A stretch of DNA of 64,000 nucleotides from Fen-178 sp963722575 (GCA_963722575.1 CAVRNR010000006.1:620001-684000), one strand, 5' to 3'; numbered from the stretch's first letter, positions 17,518-26,137 are shown. Notes: a model not told the origin generated them from the sequence alone. Program-made: numbers and translations.

Positions 17518-19461
17518 ATGACCGACCAGATTCTGGATTCCCACGACCCTTCGCTCTACGACGTTCGCTCCCGGGCGCGCGGCCCGCAAGGCGCGCTGCC
17601 CGTCACTCCCGAGATGCTGCTCCACCGTCCGTCGGGCGAGCTCTTCGGCCTGTCCCAGGATGCCGGCATGGGTTGGGACCCGGCCGCGCTCGGCGGCAAG
17701 GAGTTCCTGATCCTCAGCACCCACGGCGGCATACGCGCGGCCGACGGCACGCCCGTCGCGCTGGGTTATCACACCGGCCACTGGGAAGTCGGCCTTCTCA
17801 TGGACGCCGCGGCCAAGGAACTCAAGTCGCTGGGCGCCATTCCATTCGCCGGCTATTGCACCGATCCCTGCGACGGGCGCACGCAGGGAACCACCGGCAT
17901 GTTCGATTCCCTGCCCTTCCGCAACGACGCCGCCTCGGTCTTCCGCCGGCTCATCCGCTCGCTGCCCACGCGCCGCGGCGTGATCGGCGTGGCCACCTGC
18001 GACAAGGGCCTTCCGGCCATGATGATGGCGCTCGCCGCCACCCGCGACCTGCCCGGCATTCTGCTGCCCGGCGGCGTCACGCTGCTGCCGGAAGAGGGCG
18101 AAGATGCGGGCGCGGTGCAATCCGTGGGCGCGCGCTACGCCCGCGGGCAAATGACGCTGGAGGCCGCGCTTCAGAACCTCTGCGGCGCTTGCGCCACGCC
18201 CGGAGGCGGCTGCCAGTTCCTGGGCACGGCGGCGACTTCGCAGGTGGTGGGCGAAGCGCTCGGCATGTCGCTGCCGCACTCCGCGCTGGCGCCTTCCGGA
18301 CATCCCATCTGGACGGATATGGCCCGGCGCTCGGCGCGCGCAGTCATGGCGCTGGAAACGCGCGGTTGGACCATGCGTGACATCCTCACGGCGGGCTCGG
18401 TCCGCAACGCTTTGGTGGTACACGCCGCGTTCGGCGGCTCCACCAACTTGATTTTGCACCTGCCTGCCATCGCCTGGTCGGCGGGCCTGGCGCGCCCCAC
18501 CGTCGAGGATTGGACCCGCGTCAACCGCCAGACGCCGCGCCTGGTGGACGCGCTGCCCAACGGACCCAGAAATCACCCCACCGTGCAGGTGTTTCTCGCC
18601 GGCGGCGTGCCCGAAGTCATGCTGCACTTGCGGCGCGCCGGTCTGCTCGAGACCGGCGTCCTCACGGCCAGCGGTGAAAAGCTCGGTGACGCGCTCGATT
18701 GGTGGGAGCAATCGGAACGCCGCGCGGCCTTGCGGCGAGTGCTTCGCGAGCGCGACGGCGTGGACCCGGAAGACGTCATCATGGATCCGGACGGCGCGCG
18801 CCGGCGCGGCATCGCTTCCTCCGTCACGTTTCCGATGGGCAACCTGGCGCCGGGAGGGTCGGTGATCAAGAGCACCGCCATCGACGCCAGCGTGGTGGAT
18901 GCCGATGGCGTGTATCGCATGACCGGACCCGCGCGCGTGTTCCTCACCGAGAAGGCGGCCATCGCAGCCATCAAGAGCACCGGCCCGGACCGCATCCAGC
19001 CCGGCGACGTGCTGGTGCTGATGTGCCGCGGCCCCATGGGTTCCGGCATGGAGGAGATCTTCGAGATCACCGTGGCGCTGAAGTACCTGGATTTCGGCAA
19101 GCACGTGGCCGTCATTACCGACGCCCGATTCAGCGGCGTTTCCACCGGCGCTTGCATCGGCCACGTCACGCCCGAGGCGCTGGCCGGCGGCCCGCTCGGC
19201 AAGATCCGGGAGGGCGACCGGATCGAGATCGTCATCGACCGCGTCAAGCTGGAAGGCTCCATCAACCTGGTGAACGGCGGCAGCGCCGGGGAGGGATCGC
19301 GAATCCTCGCCGCGCGCCCGTTACGCGGCGACCTGGCGCCCGACCCGGCGCTGCCCTCGGAGACGCGCCTCTGGGCTGCCCTGCAAGACGTCGGCGGCGG
19401 GACCTGGGGCGGGTGTGTGTACGATACGGACGCGATTCTCAAGGCGCTGAAGCGCACATAA
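17518..19461 (+). CDS. D-xylonate dehydratase, YjhG/YagF type (IlvD/Edd family)
   Basis: A 647-residue member of the IlvD/Edd dehydratase family, matching the E. coli YjhG/YagF subgroup in length and along its whole course: PLTPEMLLHRPSGELFG-like start (here LPVTPEMLLHRPSGELFGL), DPCDGRTQGTTGMFDSLP, ATCDKGLPA, GGGCQFLGTAATSQVV, HAAFGGSTN, DARFSGVSTGACIGHV. The Cys residues in DPCDG, ATCDKG and CGACATPGGGC are in positions used to bind the Fe-S cluster in this family. It dehydrates D-xylonate or a similar aldonate to a 2-keto-3-deoxy sugar acid in the cytoplasm. No aldolase or xylose dehydrogenase gene is adjacent. Confidence 0.9.
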   Translation: MTDQILDSHDPSLYDVRSRARGPQGALPVTPEMLLHRPSGELFGLSQDAGMGWDPAALGGKEFLILSTHGGIRAADGTPVALGYHTGHWEVGLLMDAAAKELKSLGAIPFAGYCTDPCDGRTQGTTGMFDSLPFRNDAASVFRRLIRSLPTRRGVIGVATCDKGLPAMMMALAATRDLPGILLPGGVTLLPEEGEDAGAVQSVGARYARGQMTLEAALQNLCGACATPGGGCQFLGTAATSQVVGEALGMSLPHSALAPSGHPIWTDMARRSARAVMALETRGWTMRDILTAGSVRNALVVHAAFGGSTNLILHLPAIAWSAGLARPTVEDWTRVNRQTPRLVDALPNGPRNHPTVQVFLAGGVPEVMLHLRRAGLLETGVLTASGEKLGDALDWWEQSERRAALRRVLRERDGVDPEDVIMDPDGARRRGIASSVTFPMGNLAPGGSVIKSTAIDASVVDADGVYRMTGPARVFLTEKAAIAAIKSTGPDRIQPGDVLVLMCRGPMGSGMEEIFEITVALKYLDFGKHVAVITDARFSGVSTGACIGHVTPEALAGGPLGKIREGDRIEIVIDRVKLEGSINLVNGGSAGEGSRILAARPLRGDLAPDPALPSETRLWAALQDVGGGTWGGCVYDTDAILKALKRT

Positions 19462-19467
19462 ACACTC

Positions 19468-19492
19468 CTTTACTTTCTGCTAAAATGTAAAG
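19468..19492 (+). promoter_or_regulatory. Operator-like inverted repeat over the antitoxin promoter
   Basis: CTTTAC (19468-19473) and GTAAAG (19487-19492) form a perfect 6-bp inverted repeat around a -10-like TAAAAT (19481-19486), ending two bases before the antitoxin ATG. This layout fits autoregulation by the antitoxin (inference). Confidence 0.5.
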
Positions 19493-19494
19493 TG

Positions 19495-19716
19495 ATGGCA
19501 CAGGCTACTCTTTCGCGGAAGAACCAGATTGTGGTTCCCCGCGAAGCCCGTGAAGCTCTGGACGTGAAGGCCGGCGACAAGCTGATGGTGGTGGTGCGTG
19601 GAGATGTGGTCATCATCCTGCAGAAACCGAAAAGCCATCAGAAGGCAATCAGCGGGCTCGCTCGCAGCCGTTATCCAAGCGGATACCTTCGAAAGGAACG
19701 CCGCAGTTGGGACTGA
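19495..19716 (+). CDS. vapB: VapB/AbrB-type antitoxin
   Basis: A 73-residue protein. The N-terminal half (SRKNQIVVPREAREALDVKA and GDKLMVVV) is a SpoVT/AbrB swapped-hairpin DNA-binding domain. The C-terminal half (SGLARSRYPSGYLRKERRSW) is the basic/aromatic tail expected to bind the toxin. The ATG at 19495 is used; a GTG one codon earlier is possible. Its last 10 bases overlap the downstream PIN-domain gene, so the pair is translationally coupled. It should neutralise the toxin and repress the promoter. Confidence 0.82.
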   Translation: MAQATLSRKNQIVVPREAREALDVKAGDKLMVVVRGDVVIILQKPKSHQKAISGLARSRYPSGYLRKERRSWD

Positions 19717-20159
19717 CCCGTTTGGGGTCTTTTCTGGGGCGGCATCGCTCGATCGCGATCGACACCAACATTTTCATCTACGCGTTAGAGGCGAATCCCC
19801 GATATGCGGCGTTCGCCGATCACGTCTTCTCGTGGCTCGAACAAGCGGGCCACAGGGGGGTCACCTCCACCATCACGATGACCGAATTGATGGTTCAACC
19901 GTACCGCGCTGGCGACGAGCAGCGGGTGAATGAGCTCTACGGCCTGCTCGCCACATATCCGAATCTCGATTGGATTGCCCCGGATTTGGAGATCGCCGAT
20001 ACTGCGGCGCGGATTCGAGCCATGTACGGGCTGCGGACGCCGGATTCTCTGCAAGCCGCGACCGCCGTCCGGTCCCGCGCGACGGGTTTTGTAACCAACG
20101 ATCCCGTTTTTGAGCGCGTCGATCTGTTTGAAGCGCTGGTGCTGGACCGAGTTCTGTGA
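19707..20159 (+). CDS. vapC: VapC-type PIN-domain toxin RNase
   Basis: A 150-residue PIN-domain protein starting at a TTG at 19707 that overlaps the antitoxin gene by 10 bases. The conserved acidic residues are visible in SIAIDTNIFIYA, TMTELMVQP, LRTPDSLQAAT and FVTNDPVF, so the Mg2+-dependent RNase site looks complete. VapC toxins cleave tRNA or rRNA when freed from the antitoxin. The gene appears intact. Confidence 0.87.
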   Translation: MGLTRLGSFLGRHRSIAIDTNIFIYALEANPRYAAFADHVFSWLEQAGHRGVTSTITMTELMVQPYRAGDEQRVNELYGLLATYPNLDWIAPDLEIADTAARIRAMYGLRTPDSLQAATAVRSRATGFVTNDPVFERVDLFEALVLDRVL

Positions 20160-20229
20160 CGAACATCGAAGTCGAAGTCCGCGCCGCCCCGTCGAAGTCA
20201 GGCTGCTACCATAGTATTTACTCCCAACA

Positions 20230-23040
20230 ATGGATCCGCAAAACATCGACTTGAAGCAGACCGTCAATCTGCCGAAAACCGCATTCTCGATGAAGGCCAA
20301 CCTGCCGCAGACCGAGCCGAAGCTGCTCGAGCGGTGGGAGAAGGAGAATCTCTACCAGCGCATTCGCGCCGCGCGCGCTGGCCGCCCCACTTTCATCCTG
20401 CACGACGGGCCGCCCTACGCCAACGGGCGCATCCACCTGGGCACGGCCTTCAACAAAATCCTCAAGGACTTCATCGTCAAGTCCAAGACCATGGCGGGCT
20501 TCGACTCGCCCTACGTGCCGGGATGGGACTGCCACGGGCTGCCGATCGAATTCAACGTGGATAACGACCTGGGCGCGCGCAAGGCCCAAATGTCGGCCAT
20601 GGAGATCCGCGCCGCCTGCCGCAAGTACGCGGAAAAGTACGTCGACTTGCAGCGCCAGGATTTCAAGCGCCTGGGAGTCTTGGGCCAGTGGGACGATCCC
20701 TACCTCACCATGAGCGCCCAGTATCAATCCGTCATCGCCGGCGCGTTCGTCGAGTTTCTGGACCGCGGCTACGTGTACAAGGGGCTCAAGCCGGTCCACT
20801 GGTGCATCAAAGACCGCACCGCGCTGGCGGAGGCCGAGGTGGAATACCAGGATCACACCAGCCCCGGTATCTGGGTGCGCTTCAAGCTGACTTCGGACCC
20901 CGCGCGGATCCACCCGGACCTGGCCGGACGCGCCGTCTACGGCCTCATCTGGACCACCACCCCGTGGACCATCCCGGCCAACATGGCCATCGCCTACCAT
21001 CCGAAATTCGAGTACGCAGCCGTGGATGTAGCCGGCACAGTTTACATTGTCGCGGCGGAGCTGCTCAAAGTCACCGCGGAAAAATGCGGCTGGGCCGATT
21101 ACCGGGCGATTGCAACTTTTCCGGGCGCGGCCATCGAGTACGCCGTCTTCCGCCACCCCTTTCTGGAGCGCGATTCGCTGGGCATTCTGGCCGATCACGT
21201 CACGCTCGAACAAGGCACCGGCGCCGTTCATACGGCGCCCGGCCACGGTCAGGAAGACTACGTCATCGGCCGGCAGTACGGCATCGAAGTCTTCTGCCCC
21301 GTGGATGCCGGCGGCCGTTTTTTCCACGCCGAAGGCGCCGCCGGCCGCCTGCCCGAAGAATTGATCGGCACGACGGTTTGGGAAGCCAACCCCGTCGTCA
21401 TCGAGATTCTGAAATCCGCCGGTGCGCTGCTCGCCCTCGAAAGACTGGCGCATTCCTATCCCCACTGCTGGCGCTGCCACCACCCCGTCATTTTCCGCGC
21501 CACCGAACAGTGGTTCATCGGCATGGACCGCAACAATTTCCGCCAGCGTGCGCTCGATGTTGTCCACCAGACCCGCTGGATGCCCACCTGGGGCGAGGAG
21601 CGCATCTCCAATATGATCGCCACCCGTCCCGACTGGTGCATCTCGCGCCAGAAGGACTGGGGCGTTCCCATCATCGTTTTCTATTGCGACCAGTGCCGCG
21701 AACCTCTCACCGATCGCAAGATCCTCGAAGGCATCGTCGAGCTTTTCCGCTTGCACGGCGCCGACATCTGGTACCAGCGCACGGCCGCCGAATTGCTCCC
21801 CGCCGGCACCCGCTGCGCCAAGTGTGGCGGCGGCGAATTCAGCAAGGAATACGACGTTCTGGACGTCTGGTTCGATTCCGGCTCCAGCCACCTGGCCGTG
21901 CTCAATGAGCGCTTCGGGCTGAGCTGGCCGGCGGACGTCTACATGGAAGGCGGCGACCAGTATCGCGGCTGGTTCCACAGCTCGCTGCTGGTGGGAACCG
22001 GCCTCAAGGGCGGCGCCCCGTACCGCATGTGCGTGCTCAACGGCTGGGTGCTCGATGGCGAAGGCCGGGCCATGCACAAGTCGCTCGGCAACGTCATCGA
22101 GCCGGACGAGATCATCCGCCGCCACGGCGCCGAGATGCTGCGCCTGTGGACGGCTTCGGTGGAGTTCAACGAAGACGTACGCCTCTCCGAGACCATCCTG
22201 ACGCGCCTGGTGGACGCCTATCGCAAGCTGCGCAACACCTTCCGCTACCTGCTCGGCAACCTCTCGGATTTCGATCCGCGCACCGACGCCGTGCCCGGTT
22301 CCGACCTGGCCGGCATCGACCAGTGGATTCTGCTGCGCGCCGAAGACCTGGCGGCCCGCTGCCGCGCGTGGTACGAGAATTTCGAGTTCCACAAGGTCTA
22401 TCACTCGGTCTACGCTTTCGCCACGGTGGACCTGAGCGCCGTGTACTTCGACATTCTCAAGGACCGGCTGTATACCGCGGCCACCGAATCCCCGGCCCGG
22501 CGCAGCGCCCAGACCGCGCTCCACCGGCTGCTCGACGCGCTGGTGCGGCTGATGGCGCCGCTCATGAGCTTCACGGCGGAAGAGGTCTGGGGCCACATGG
22601 GCCGCACGGAAAGCGTGCACGTCGCCTGCTTCCCGGAACCGTCGGAGTTGACGGCGGGCCTAGACGACGCCGCGCGCCAACGCGCGCAAGACTGGGACCG
22701 CCTCATGGAAGTGCGCGACACCGTACTCAAGAGCCTGGAAGCCGCGCGCAACGAGAAGCTCATCGGCGCGCCGCTCGAGGCCTGCGTGCGTCTTTCGGCC
22801 GATGGCGATCTCTACCCGCTGCTAGAGCAATACGCCCGCGAATTGCCGGCGCTGTTCATCGTCTCGCAAGTCGCGCTCGATCGCGCCGGCACCCTGAGTG
22901 TTCAGGTGGAGCGCGCCGAGGGCCGCAAGTGCGAGCGCTGCTGGAAGTACACTATCGACATCGGCGTCGACGCCCGGTTCCCCACCATCTGCGGTCCGTG
23001 CGCCGAGGCCGTGGAAGAGATCTGCCATGACCGGCATTAG
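20230..23040 (+). CDS. ileS: Isoleucyl-tRNA synthetase
   Basis: A 936-residue class I aminoacyl-tRNA synthetase that charges tRNA-Ile with isoleucine. The HIGH-type motif is at 69-72 (GRIHLGT). The second signature reads AMHKSLGN instead of the usual KMSKS, keeping the second lysine. The editing (CP1) domain is present (GIWVRFKL, TAPGHGQEDY). The C-terminus has a Zn-binding knuckle (CERCWKYT ... CGPCAEAV). Length and domain order match bacterial type-1 IleRS. It is followed by lspA and lgt after a 164-base repeat-filled gap. Confidence 0.96.
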   Translation: MDPQNIDLKQTVNLPKTAFSMKANLPQTEPKLLERWEKENLYQRIRAARAGRPTFILHDGPPYANGRIHLGTAFNKILKDFIVKSKTMAGFDSPYVPGWDCHGLPIEFNVDNDLGARKAQMSAMEIRAACRKYAEKYVDLQRQDFKRLGVLGQWDDPYLTMSAQYQSVIAGAFVEFLDRGYVYKGLKPVHWCIKDRTALAEAEVEYQDHTSPGIWVRFKLTSDPARIHPDLAGRAVYGLIWTTTPWTIPANMAIAYHPKFEYAAVDVAGTVYIVAAELLKVTAEKCGWADYRAIATFPGAAIEYAVFRHPFLERDSLGILADHVTLEQGTGAVHTAPGHGQEDYVIGRQYGIEVFCPVDAGGRFFHAEGAAGRLPEELIGTTVWEANPVVIEILKSAGALLALERLAHSYPHCWRCHHPVIFRATEQWFIGMDRNNFRQRALDVVHQTRWMPTWGEERISNMIATRPDWCISRQKDWGVPIIVFYCDQCREPLTDRKILEGIVELFRLHGADIWYQRTAAELLPAGTRCAKCGGGEFSKEYDVLDVWFDSGSSHLAVLNERFGLSWPADVYMEGGDQYRGWFHSSLLVGTGLKGGAPYRMCVLNGWVLDGEGRAMHKSLGNVIEPDEIIRRHGAEMLRLWTASVEFNEDVRLSETILTRLVDAYRKLRNTFRYLLGNLSDFDPRTDAVPGSDLAGIDQWILLRAEDLAARCRAWYENFEFHKVYHSVYAFATVDLSAVYFDILKDRLYTAATESPARRSAQTALHRLLDALVRLMAPLMSFTAEEVWGHMGRTESVHVACFPEPSELTAGLDDAARQRAQDWDRLMEVRDTVLKSLEAARNEKLIGAPLEACVRLSADGDLYPLLEQYARELPALFIVSQVALDRAGTLSVQVERAEGRKCERCWKYTIDIGVDARFPTICGPCAEAVEEICHDRH

Positions 23041-23050
23041 GCAACATTTC

Positions 23051-23162
23051 TGTGGGGCAGGATTGCATCCTGCGCGCCGGTTTTCAACCGGCGCTGGTCG
23101 GGCTGTCCACAGGCGATTCGGGCGGGTTACCAACCCGCTGCAGATTGCCAATCTGCCCCACA
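23051..23162. repeat. Family B element 1: four 17-bp hairpins between GTGGGGCA ends
   Basis: The element opens with TGTGGGGCAG and closes with CTGCCCCACA. In between lie four 17-bp palindromes: GCAGGATTGCATCCTGC (23057), GCCGGTTTTCAACCGGC (23076), GCGGGTTACCAACCCGC (23122) and GCAGATTGCCAATCTGC (23140). Stem sequences differ but pairing is complete each time. It fills the gap between ileS and lspA. Confidence 0.85.
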
Positions 23163-23204
23163 ATTCTTGCCGGATTCCAGGCTGGCATTGGCGGAGTGTG
23201 AGAA

Positions 23205-23696
23205 ATGCGGGTTAGGCTGAAAGCCTACGGCGCCGCCGCGGCCGTCTTCGGGCTCGACCGCCTCACCAAGTGGATCGTCGAGACGCGCGTTCCCTTCGCC
23301 GATACGTACACCGTGATCCCCGGCTTCTTCGACATCGTGCGCGCGCAGAACCGCGGCGTGGCGTTCGGGCTGGTCAACGAATCCACTTTTGAGTGGCGCA
23401 CCACCCTGCTGGTGCTGGTTTCCGTGGCGGCCGTGGTGGTGGTGAGCGCCATCATCTGGAAAGCGCGGCAGCTCGACCCGCTCTCTCTCTGGGGCTTCGC
23501 ACTAGTTTTGGGCGGCGCCGCCGGCAATTTGTTCGATCGCATTCTATCGGGACGCGTCACCGATTTCCTGGATTTCTACATCCGCGACTACCACTGGCCG
23601 GCCTTCAACGTGGCGGATTCGGCCCTGGTGGTGGGCTGCGGACTGTTACTCCTCGATATGCTCCGTCCCCAGCGGAAGGCGGCCAATGTACCCTGA
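23205..23696 (+). CDS. lspA: Signal peptidase II (prolipoprotein)
   Basis: A 163-residue inner-membrane aspartyl protease that removes the signal peptide of diacylglyceryl-modified prolipoproteins. Four hydrophobic segments are visible. The catalytic Asp pair is present in GRVTDFLDFY (Asp120) and FNVADSAL (Asp138), and the family motifs AQNRGVAFG and GGAAGNLFDR are intact. The ATG at 23205 has GGAG eight bases upstream. Its end overlaps the next gene, lgt, by 11 bases, which puts the two lipoprotein-processing steps in one operon. Confidence 0.95.
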   Translation: MRVRLKAYGAAAAVFGLDRLTKWIVETRVPFADTYTVIPGFFDIVRAQNRGVAFGLVNESTFEWRTTLLVLVSVAAVVVVSAIIWKARQLDPLSLWGFALVLGGAAGNLFDRILSGRVTDFLDFYIRDYHWPAFNVADSALVVGCGLLLLDMLRPQRKAANVP

Positions 23697-24471
23697 GATC
23701 CTGCATATTCCGTTTCTCCACACCTACGGCGCGCTGGTGGCGCCGGCGTTCCTGGCGGGCTTATGGATGGCTACACGGCTCGCCAAACGCGCCGGTCTGA
23801 ACGCCGACGCGGTGGTCAACCTGGGAATCTACTGCGCCTTATCGGCCATCGCCGGCGCCAAGCTCATGATGTTGCTGGTGGACCTGCCCTACTATGCCCA
23901 GCACCCGTCCGAGATTTTCACGCTTGCCACGCTGCAAGCCGGCGGCGTATTCTATGGCGGCCTGATCGCCGCGCTGGCCGTCGCCTGGTGGTACATGCGC
24001 AAGACCCGCCTGCCCGCCCTGAAGACGGCCAACGTCTTCGCGCCCGCCATAGCCCTGGGCCACGGTATCGGCCGGCTTGGCTGCTTTTCGGCCGGCTGCT
24101 GCTGGGGCGTAGAGTGCCACCTGCCCTGGGCGGTGACGTTCACCAACCCGGCGGCCAACCAGCTTGTGGGAGTGCCGTTAGGCGTCCCGCTGCATCCCAC
24201 TCAGCTCTACGAATCTTTCGCGGAGTTCTTGATCTTTGGGGTGCTCTACTGGCGAATTCGCAAGCCGCACCCCGCCGGCGCCATTATCAGCCTCTACCTG
24301 ATGCTCTATTCCACCGTGCGATTCGTGGTGGAGTTCTTTCGCTACCACGAACAGGCCAATCCCTTCGGCGGACCGTTGGACGCTTCGCAGTGGATTTCGC
24401 TCGCCCTCTTCCTTCTGGGCGCCGCCTACTTCGCGGTCAGACTCTATAGGTATCGGATCTCCACTTCTTGA
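23686..24471 (+). CDS. lgt: Prolipoprotein diacylglyceryl transferase
   Basis: A 261-residue polytopic membrane enzyme that transfers diacylglycerol from phosphatidylglycerol to the lipobox cysteine. The Lgt signature is present as GHGIGRLGCFSAGCCWG, and HPTQLYES and the R-F-x-V-E-F segment (VRFVVEFFRYHE) are typical. It overlaps lspA at the 5' end and overlaps the convergent DUF6526 gene by 35 bases at the 3' end. Confidence 0.95.
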   Translation: MYPEILHIPFLHTYGALVAPAFLAGLWMATRLAKRAGLNADAVVNLGIYCALSAIAGAKLMMLLVDLPYYAQHPSEIFTLATLQAGGVFYGGLIAALAVAWWYMRKTRLPALKTANVFAPAIALGHGIGRLGCFSAGCCWGVECHLPWAVTFTNPAANQLVGVPLGVPLHPTQLYESFAEFLIFGVLYWRIRKPHPAGAIISLYLMLYSTVRFVVEFFRYHEQANPFGGPLDASQWISLALFLLGAAYFAVRLYRYRISTS

Positions 24472-24871
24472 CCGCCTGCTTGATGGCATCCTCAGCCAGG
24501 TTCTTATCCGCCGCCTCCTGGGCCAGCGCGACAAACTCGTCATCCGATGCGAACCGCAGCCCGATGATCTGGCGGATGGTGAGCCTGGGATCGAGCAGTT
24601 TGCCGGTCAAGGCGAAATGCCGCAGATTCTCCTCCGCGCGAATGGCCCGATCCTGGGCCTTCAGGGCGAAGATCCGGGAGAAGAACATCAAGATCAGCAC
24701 GCAAAAAGTCAGCACCACGATCAGCGAGGCGCTGTAGAAGCGGATGGGGTCGCCCCAGGACTCGTACAGGTTCACGCAGGAACCTATGAGCGTGAGCACC
24801 AGCAGCGGGAACAGAACAAAGTGGAACATGGGGACGAGCTGTCTGTGGTTGGCGTAATTCTGAGTTTTCAT
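24437..24871 (-). CDS. DUF6526-family membrane protein
   Basis: The start is the ATG at 24871 (MKTQNYANHRQLVPMFHF), giving 144 residues; the frame is open further upstream but that part reads repeats. The family signature N-[YH]-x-N-H-x-x-x-x-P-x-[FY]-H is recognisable at the N-terminus. Two transmembrane helices (FPLLVLTLIGSCVNLY and LIVVLTFCVLILMFF) are followed by a cytoplasmic helical tail with KAQDRAIRAEENLRHF and RQIIGLRFASDDEF. Function is unknown. It converges on lgt and overlaps it by 35 bases. Confidence 0.82.
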   Translation of the reverse strand: MKTQNYANHRQLVPMFHFVLFPLLVLTLIGSCVNLYESWGDPIRFYSASLIVVLTFCVLILMFFSRIFALKAQDRAIRAEENLRHFALTGKLLDPRLTIRQIIGLRFASDDEFVALAQEAADKNLAEDAIKQAVKKWRSDTYRV

Positions 24872-24964
24872 GTCTCCAGTGTGCCCGATTTTCCGGGAGG
24901 TGTCACATAATAAGCGCGCCCGGTCAAACGGCCCGCAGGGGCGGAGGCCGAGTGCCACTCGGGC

Positions 24965-25094
24965 GCAGAATGACAATCTGCCCCGGATAGCGGCAAGGCG
25001 CAAACGGGGTGGCGATTCTCCAAGGGCGGGGTGGGCGCGTAGAAGGACGGGAGGCGGATTGACAATCCGCCGCAGGTTAAAAACCTGCCCCACA
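24965..25094. repeat. Family B element 3 (partly degenerate)
   Basis: It contains GCAGAATGACAATCTGC (24965, one mismatch), the 19-bp GGCGGATTGACAATCCGCC (25053) and GCAGGTTAAAAACCTGC (25072), and ends CCCACA as the other copies do. The opening GTGGGGCAG is not preserved. It lies in the 527-base gap 24872-25398 between DUF6526 and the GcvH-like gene; apart from this and the promoter below I see no gene there. Confidence 0.7.
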
Positions 25095-25351
25095 ATTCGT
25101 CGCGGCGCGCGGAGAAAGTGTAAGGATAGTAGTACAAGGCTCGCGTGGCAACGGGTCTTCGATCCGTTGACATTCGCAACACTGCTGTAGGGTTTTGCAC
25201 CAGCGCAGCCAAGGCTTTGATTCCATGCCAAATCATTGCATTTCTCAACATTGGGCCGTGGTTTATTGCAACATATCGGTTTGTTGTCAAAAACAAGACC
25301 CGTCTACCTGCATGAAACCACAGCAGATATAGTTGCGAAAAACACCGTAGT

Positions 25352-25368
25352 TTGGCCCCCGCCGTGCC
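25352..25368 (+). promoter_or_regulatory. Putative sigma-54 (-24/-12) promoter
   Basis: TTGGCCCCCGCCGTGCC has GG at 25354-25355 and GC at 25366-25367, the 12-base register required by sigma-54. Transcription would start near 25379, just ahead of the ribosome site of the GcvH-like gene. The same operon encodes a sigma-54 activator, which supports autoregulation. Confidence 0.5.
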
Positions 25369-25398
25369 CTTCTAGGAGCTAGAAAGGTTGGAAAGCAT

Positions 25399-26070
25399 AT
25401 GACAGTCATCCTGGTTCTCGCAACGTTCCTGGTTTTCATCGTCCTGGATTACGCGCTCAACCGGCGCAAGGCGGTGGCCACTGCTCCGGCCCTGGCACCG
25501 AAGGCAGTCCCGGCCATGCTTGGCGGCGACTATGTGGATGGTTTCCTGACCCCGGCTACGGTGTCCTATCACTCCGGCCACACGTGGCTGGTGAGGGAGC
25601 GCAAGAACGTCGTCCGCGTGGGCGCCGATGAGTTTGCCGCCGCCCTGGTGGGCAAGGTGGAAAACATCGAGCTCCCGAAGCCCGGCCAATGGATCCGGCA
25701 AGGACAGAAGGTCCTCTCTTTCTATCGCGGTGGCGAGAAGACCGAGATGGTTTCACCCACTGAGGGTGAAGTCATGGAGGTCAATTCCGAAGTGGTCAAG
25801 AACCCGGCCACGCTGCGCCATGACCCCTATGGCAAGGGGTGGTTGGTCACGGTGCATGTGCCGGATGAGGAGAGCACGGGGCGCAATCTGGTCCCCAAGA
25901 GCCTGGTTCGCGAGTGGATACGGGATGCGGTCGAACGGCTCTACGCCCAGCAGCCGGCCCTGGCCGGTGCGGTTGCGGCCGATGGCGGACGTCCGGCGGA
26001 CGACCTCCTAGCGACCCTACCCGATGCCAGTTGGAAGGAAGTAACCGGCGAATTCTTCCTCACCGTGTAG
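25399..26070 (+). CDS. Membrane-anchored GcvH-like (H-protein fold) protein
   Basis: A 223-residue protein with an N-terminal membrane anchor (VILVLATFLVFIVLDYAL). A central domain at about 55-155 clearly follows the glycine-cleavage H protein (SYHSGHTWLVRE, GADEFAAALVGKVENIELPK, SPTEGEVMEVN, HDPYGKGWLVTV). Aligned without gaps, the position of the lipoyl lysine is Gly112 and a lysine occurs two residues later (Lys114 in GGEKTEMVSP), so lipoylation is uncertain. The C-terminal 65 residues look helical and unlike GcvH. It is the first gene of the Fe-S/NrfD/haem-kinase operon and no other glycine cleavage gene is present. A role as carrier or assembly factor for that membrane complex is inferred. 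Confidence 0.8.
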   Translation: MTVILVLATFLVFIVLDYALNRRKAVATAPALAPKAVPAMLGGDYVDGFLTPATVSYHSGHTWLVRERKNVVRVGADEFAAALVGKVENIELPKPGQWIRQGQKVLSFYRGGEKTEMVSPTEGEVMEVNSEVVKNPATLRHDPYGKGWLVTVHVPDEESTGRNLVPKSLVREWIRDAVERLYAQQPALAGAVAADGGRPADDLLATLPDASWKEVTGEFFLTV

Positions 26071-26137
26071 CAAAGTTGTAAAGATTTGCTACACATTTTC
26101 CCTTGAAATCTGCTAAAACGGAGTAGAGGGTCTATTT

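Noticed and set aside
20160..20229. Possible T-box leader before ileS
   Set aside because: The gap is only 70 bases and has no T-box sequence or terminator fold.
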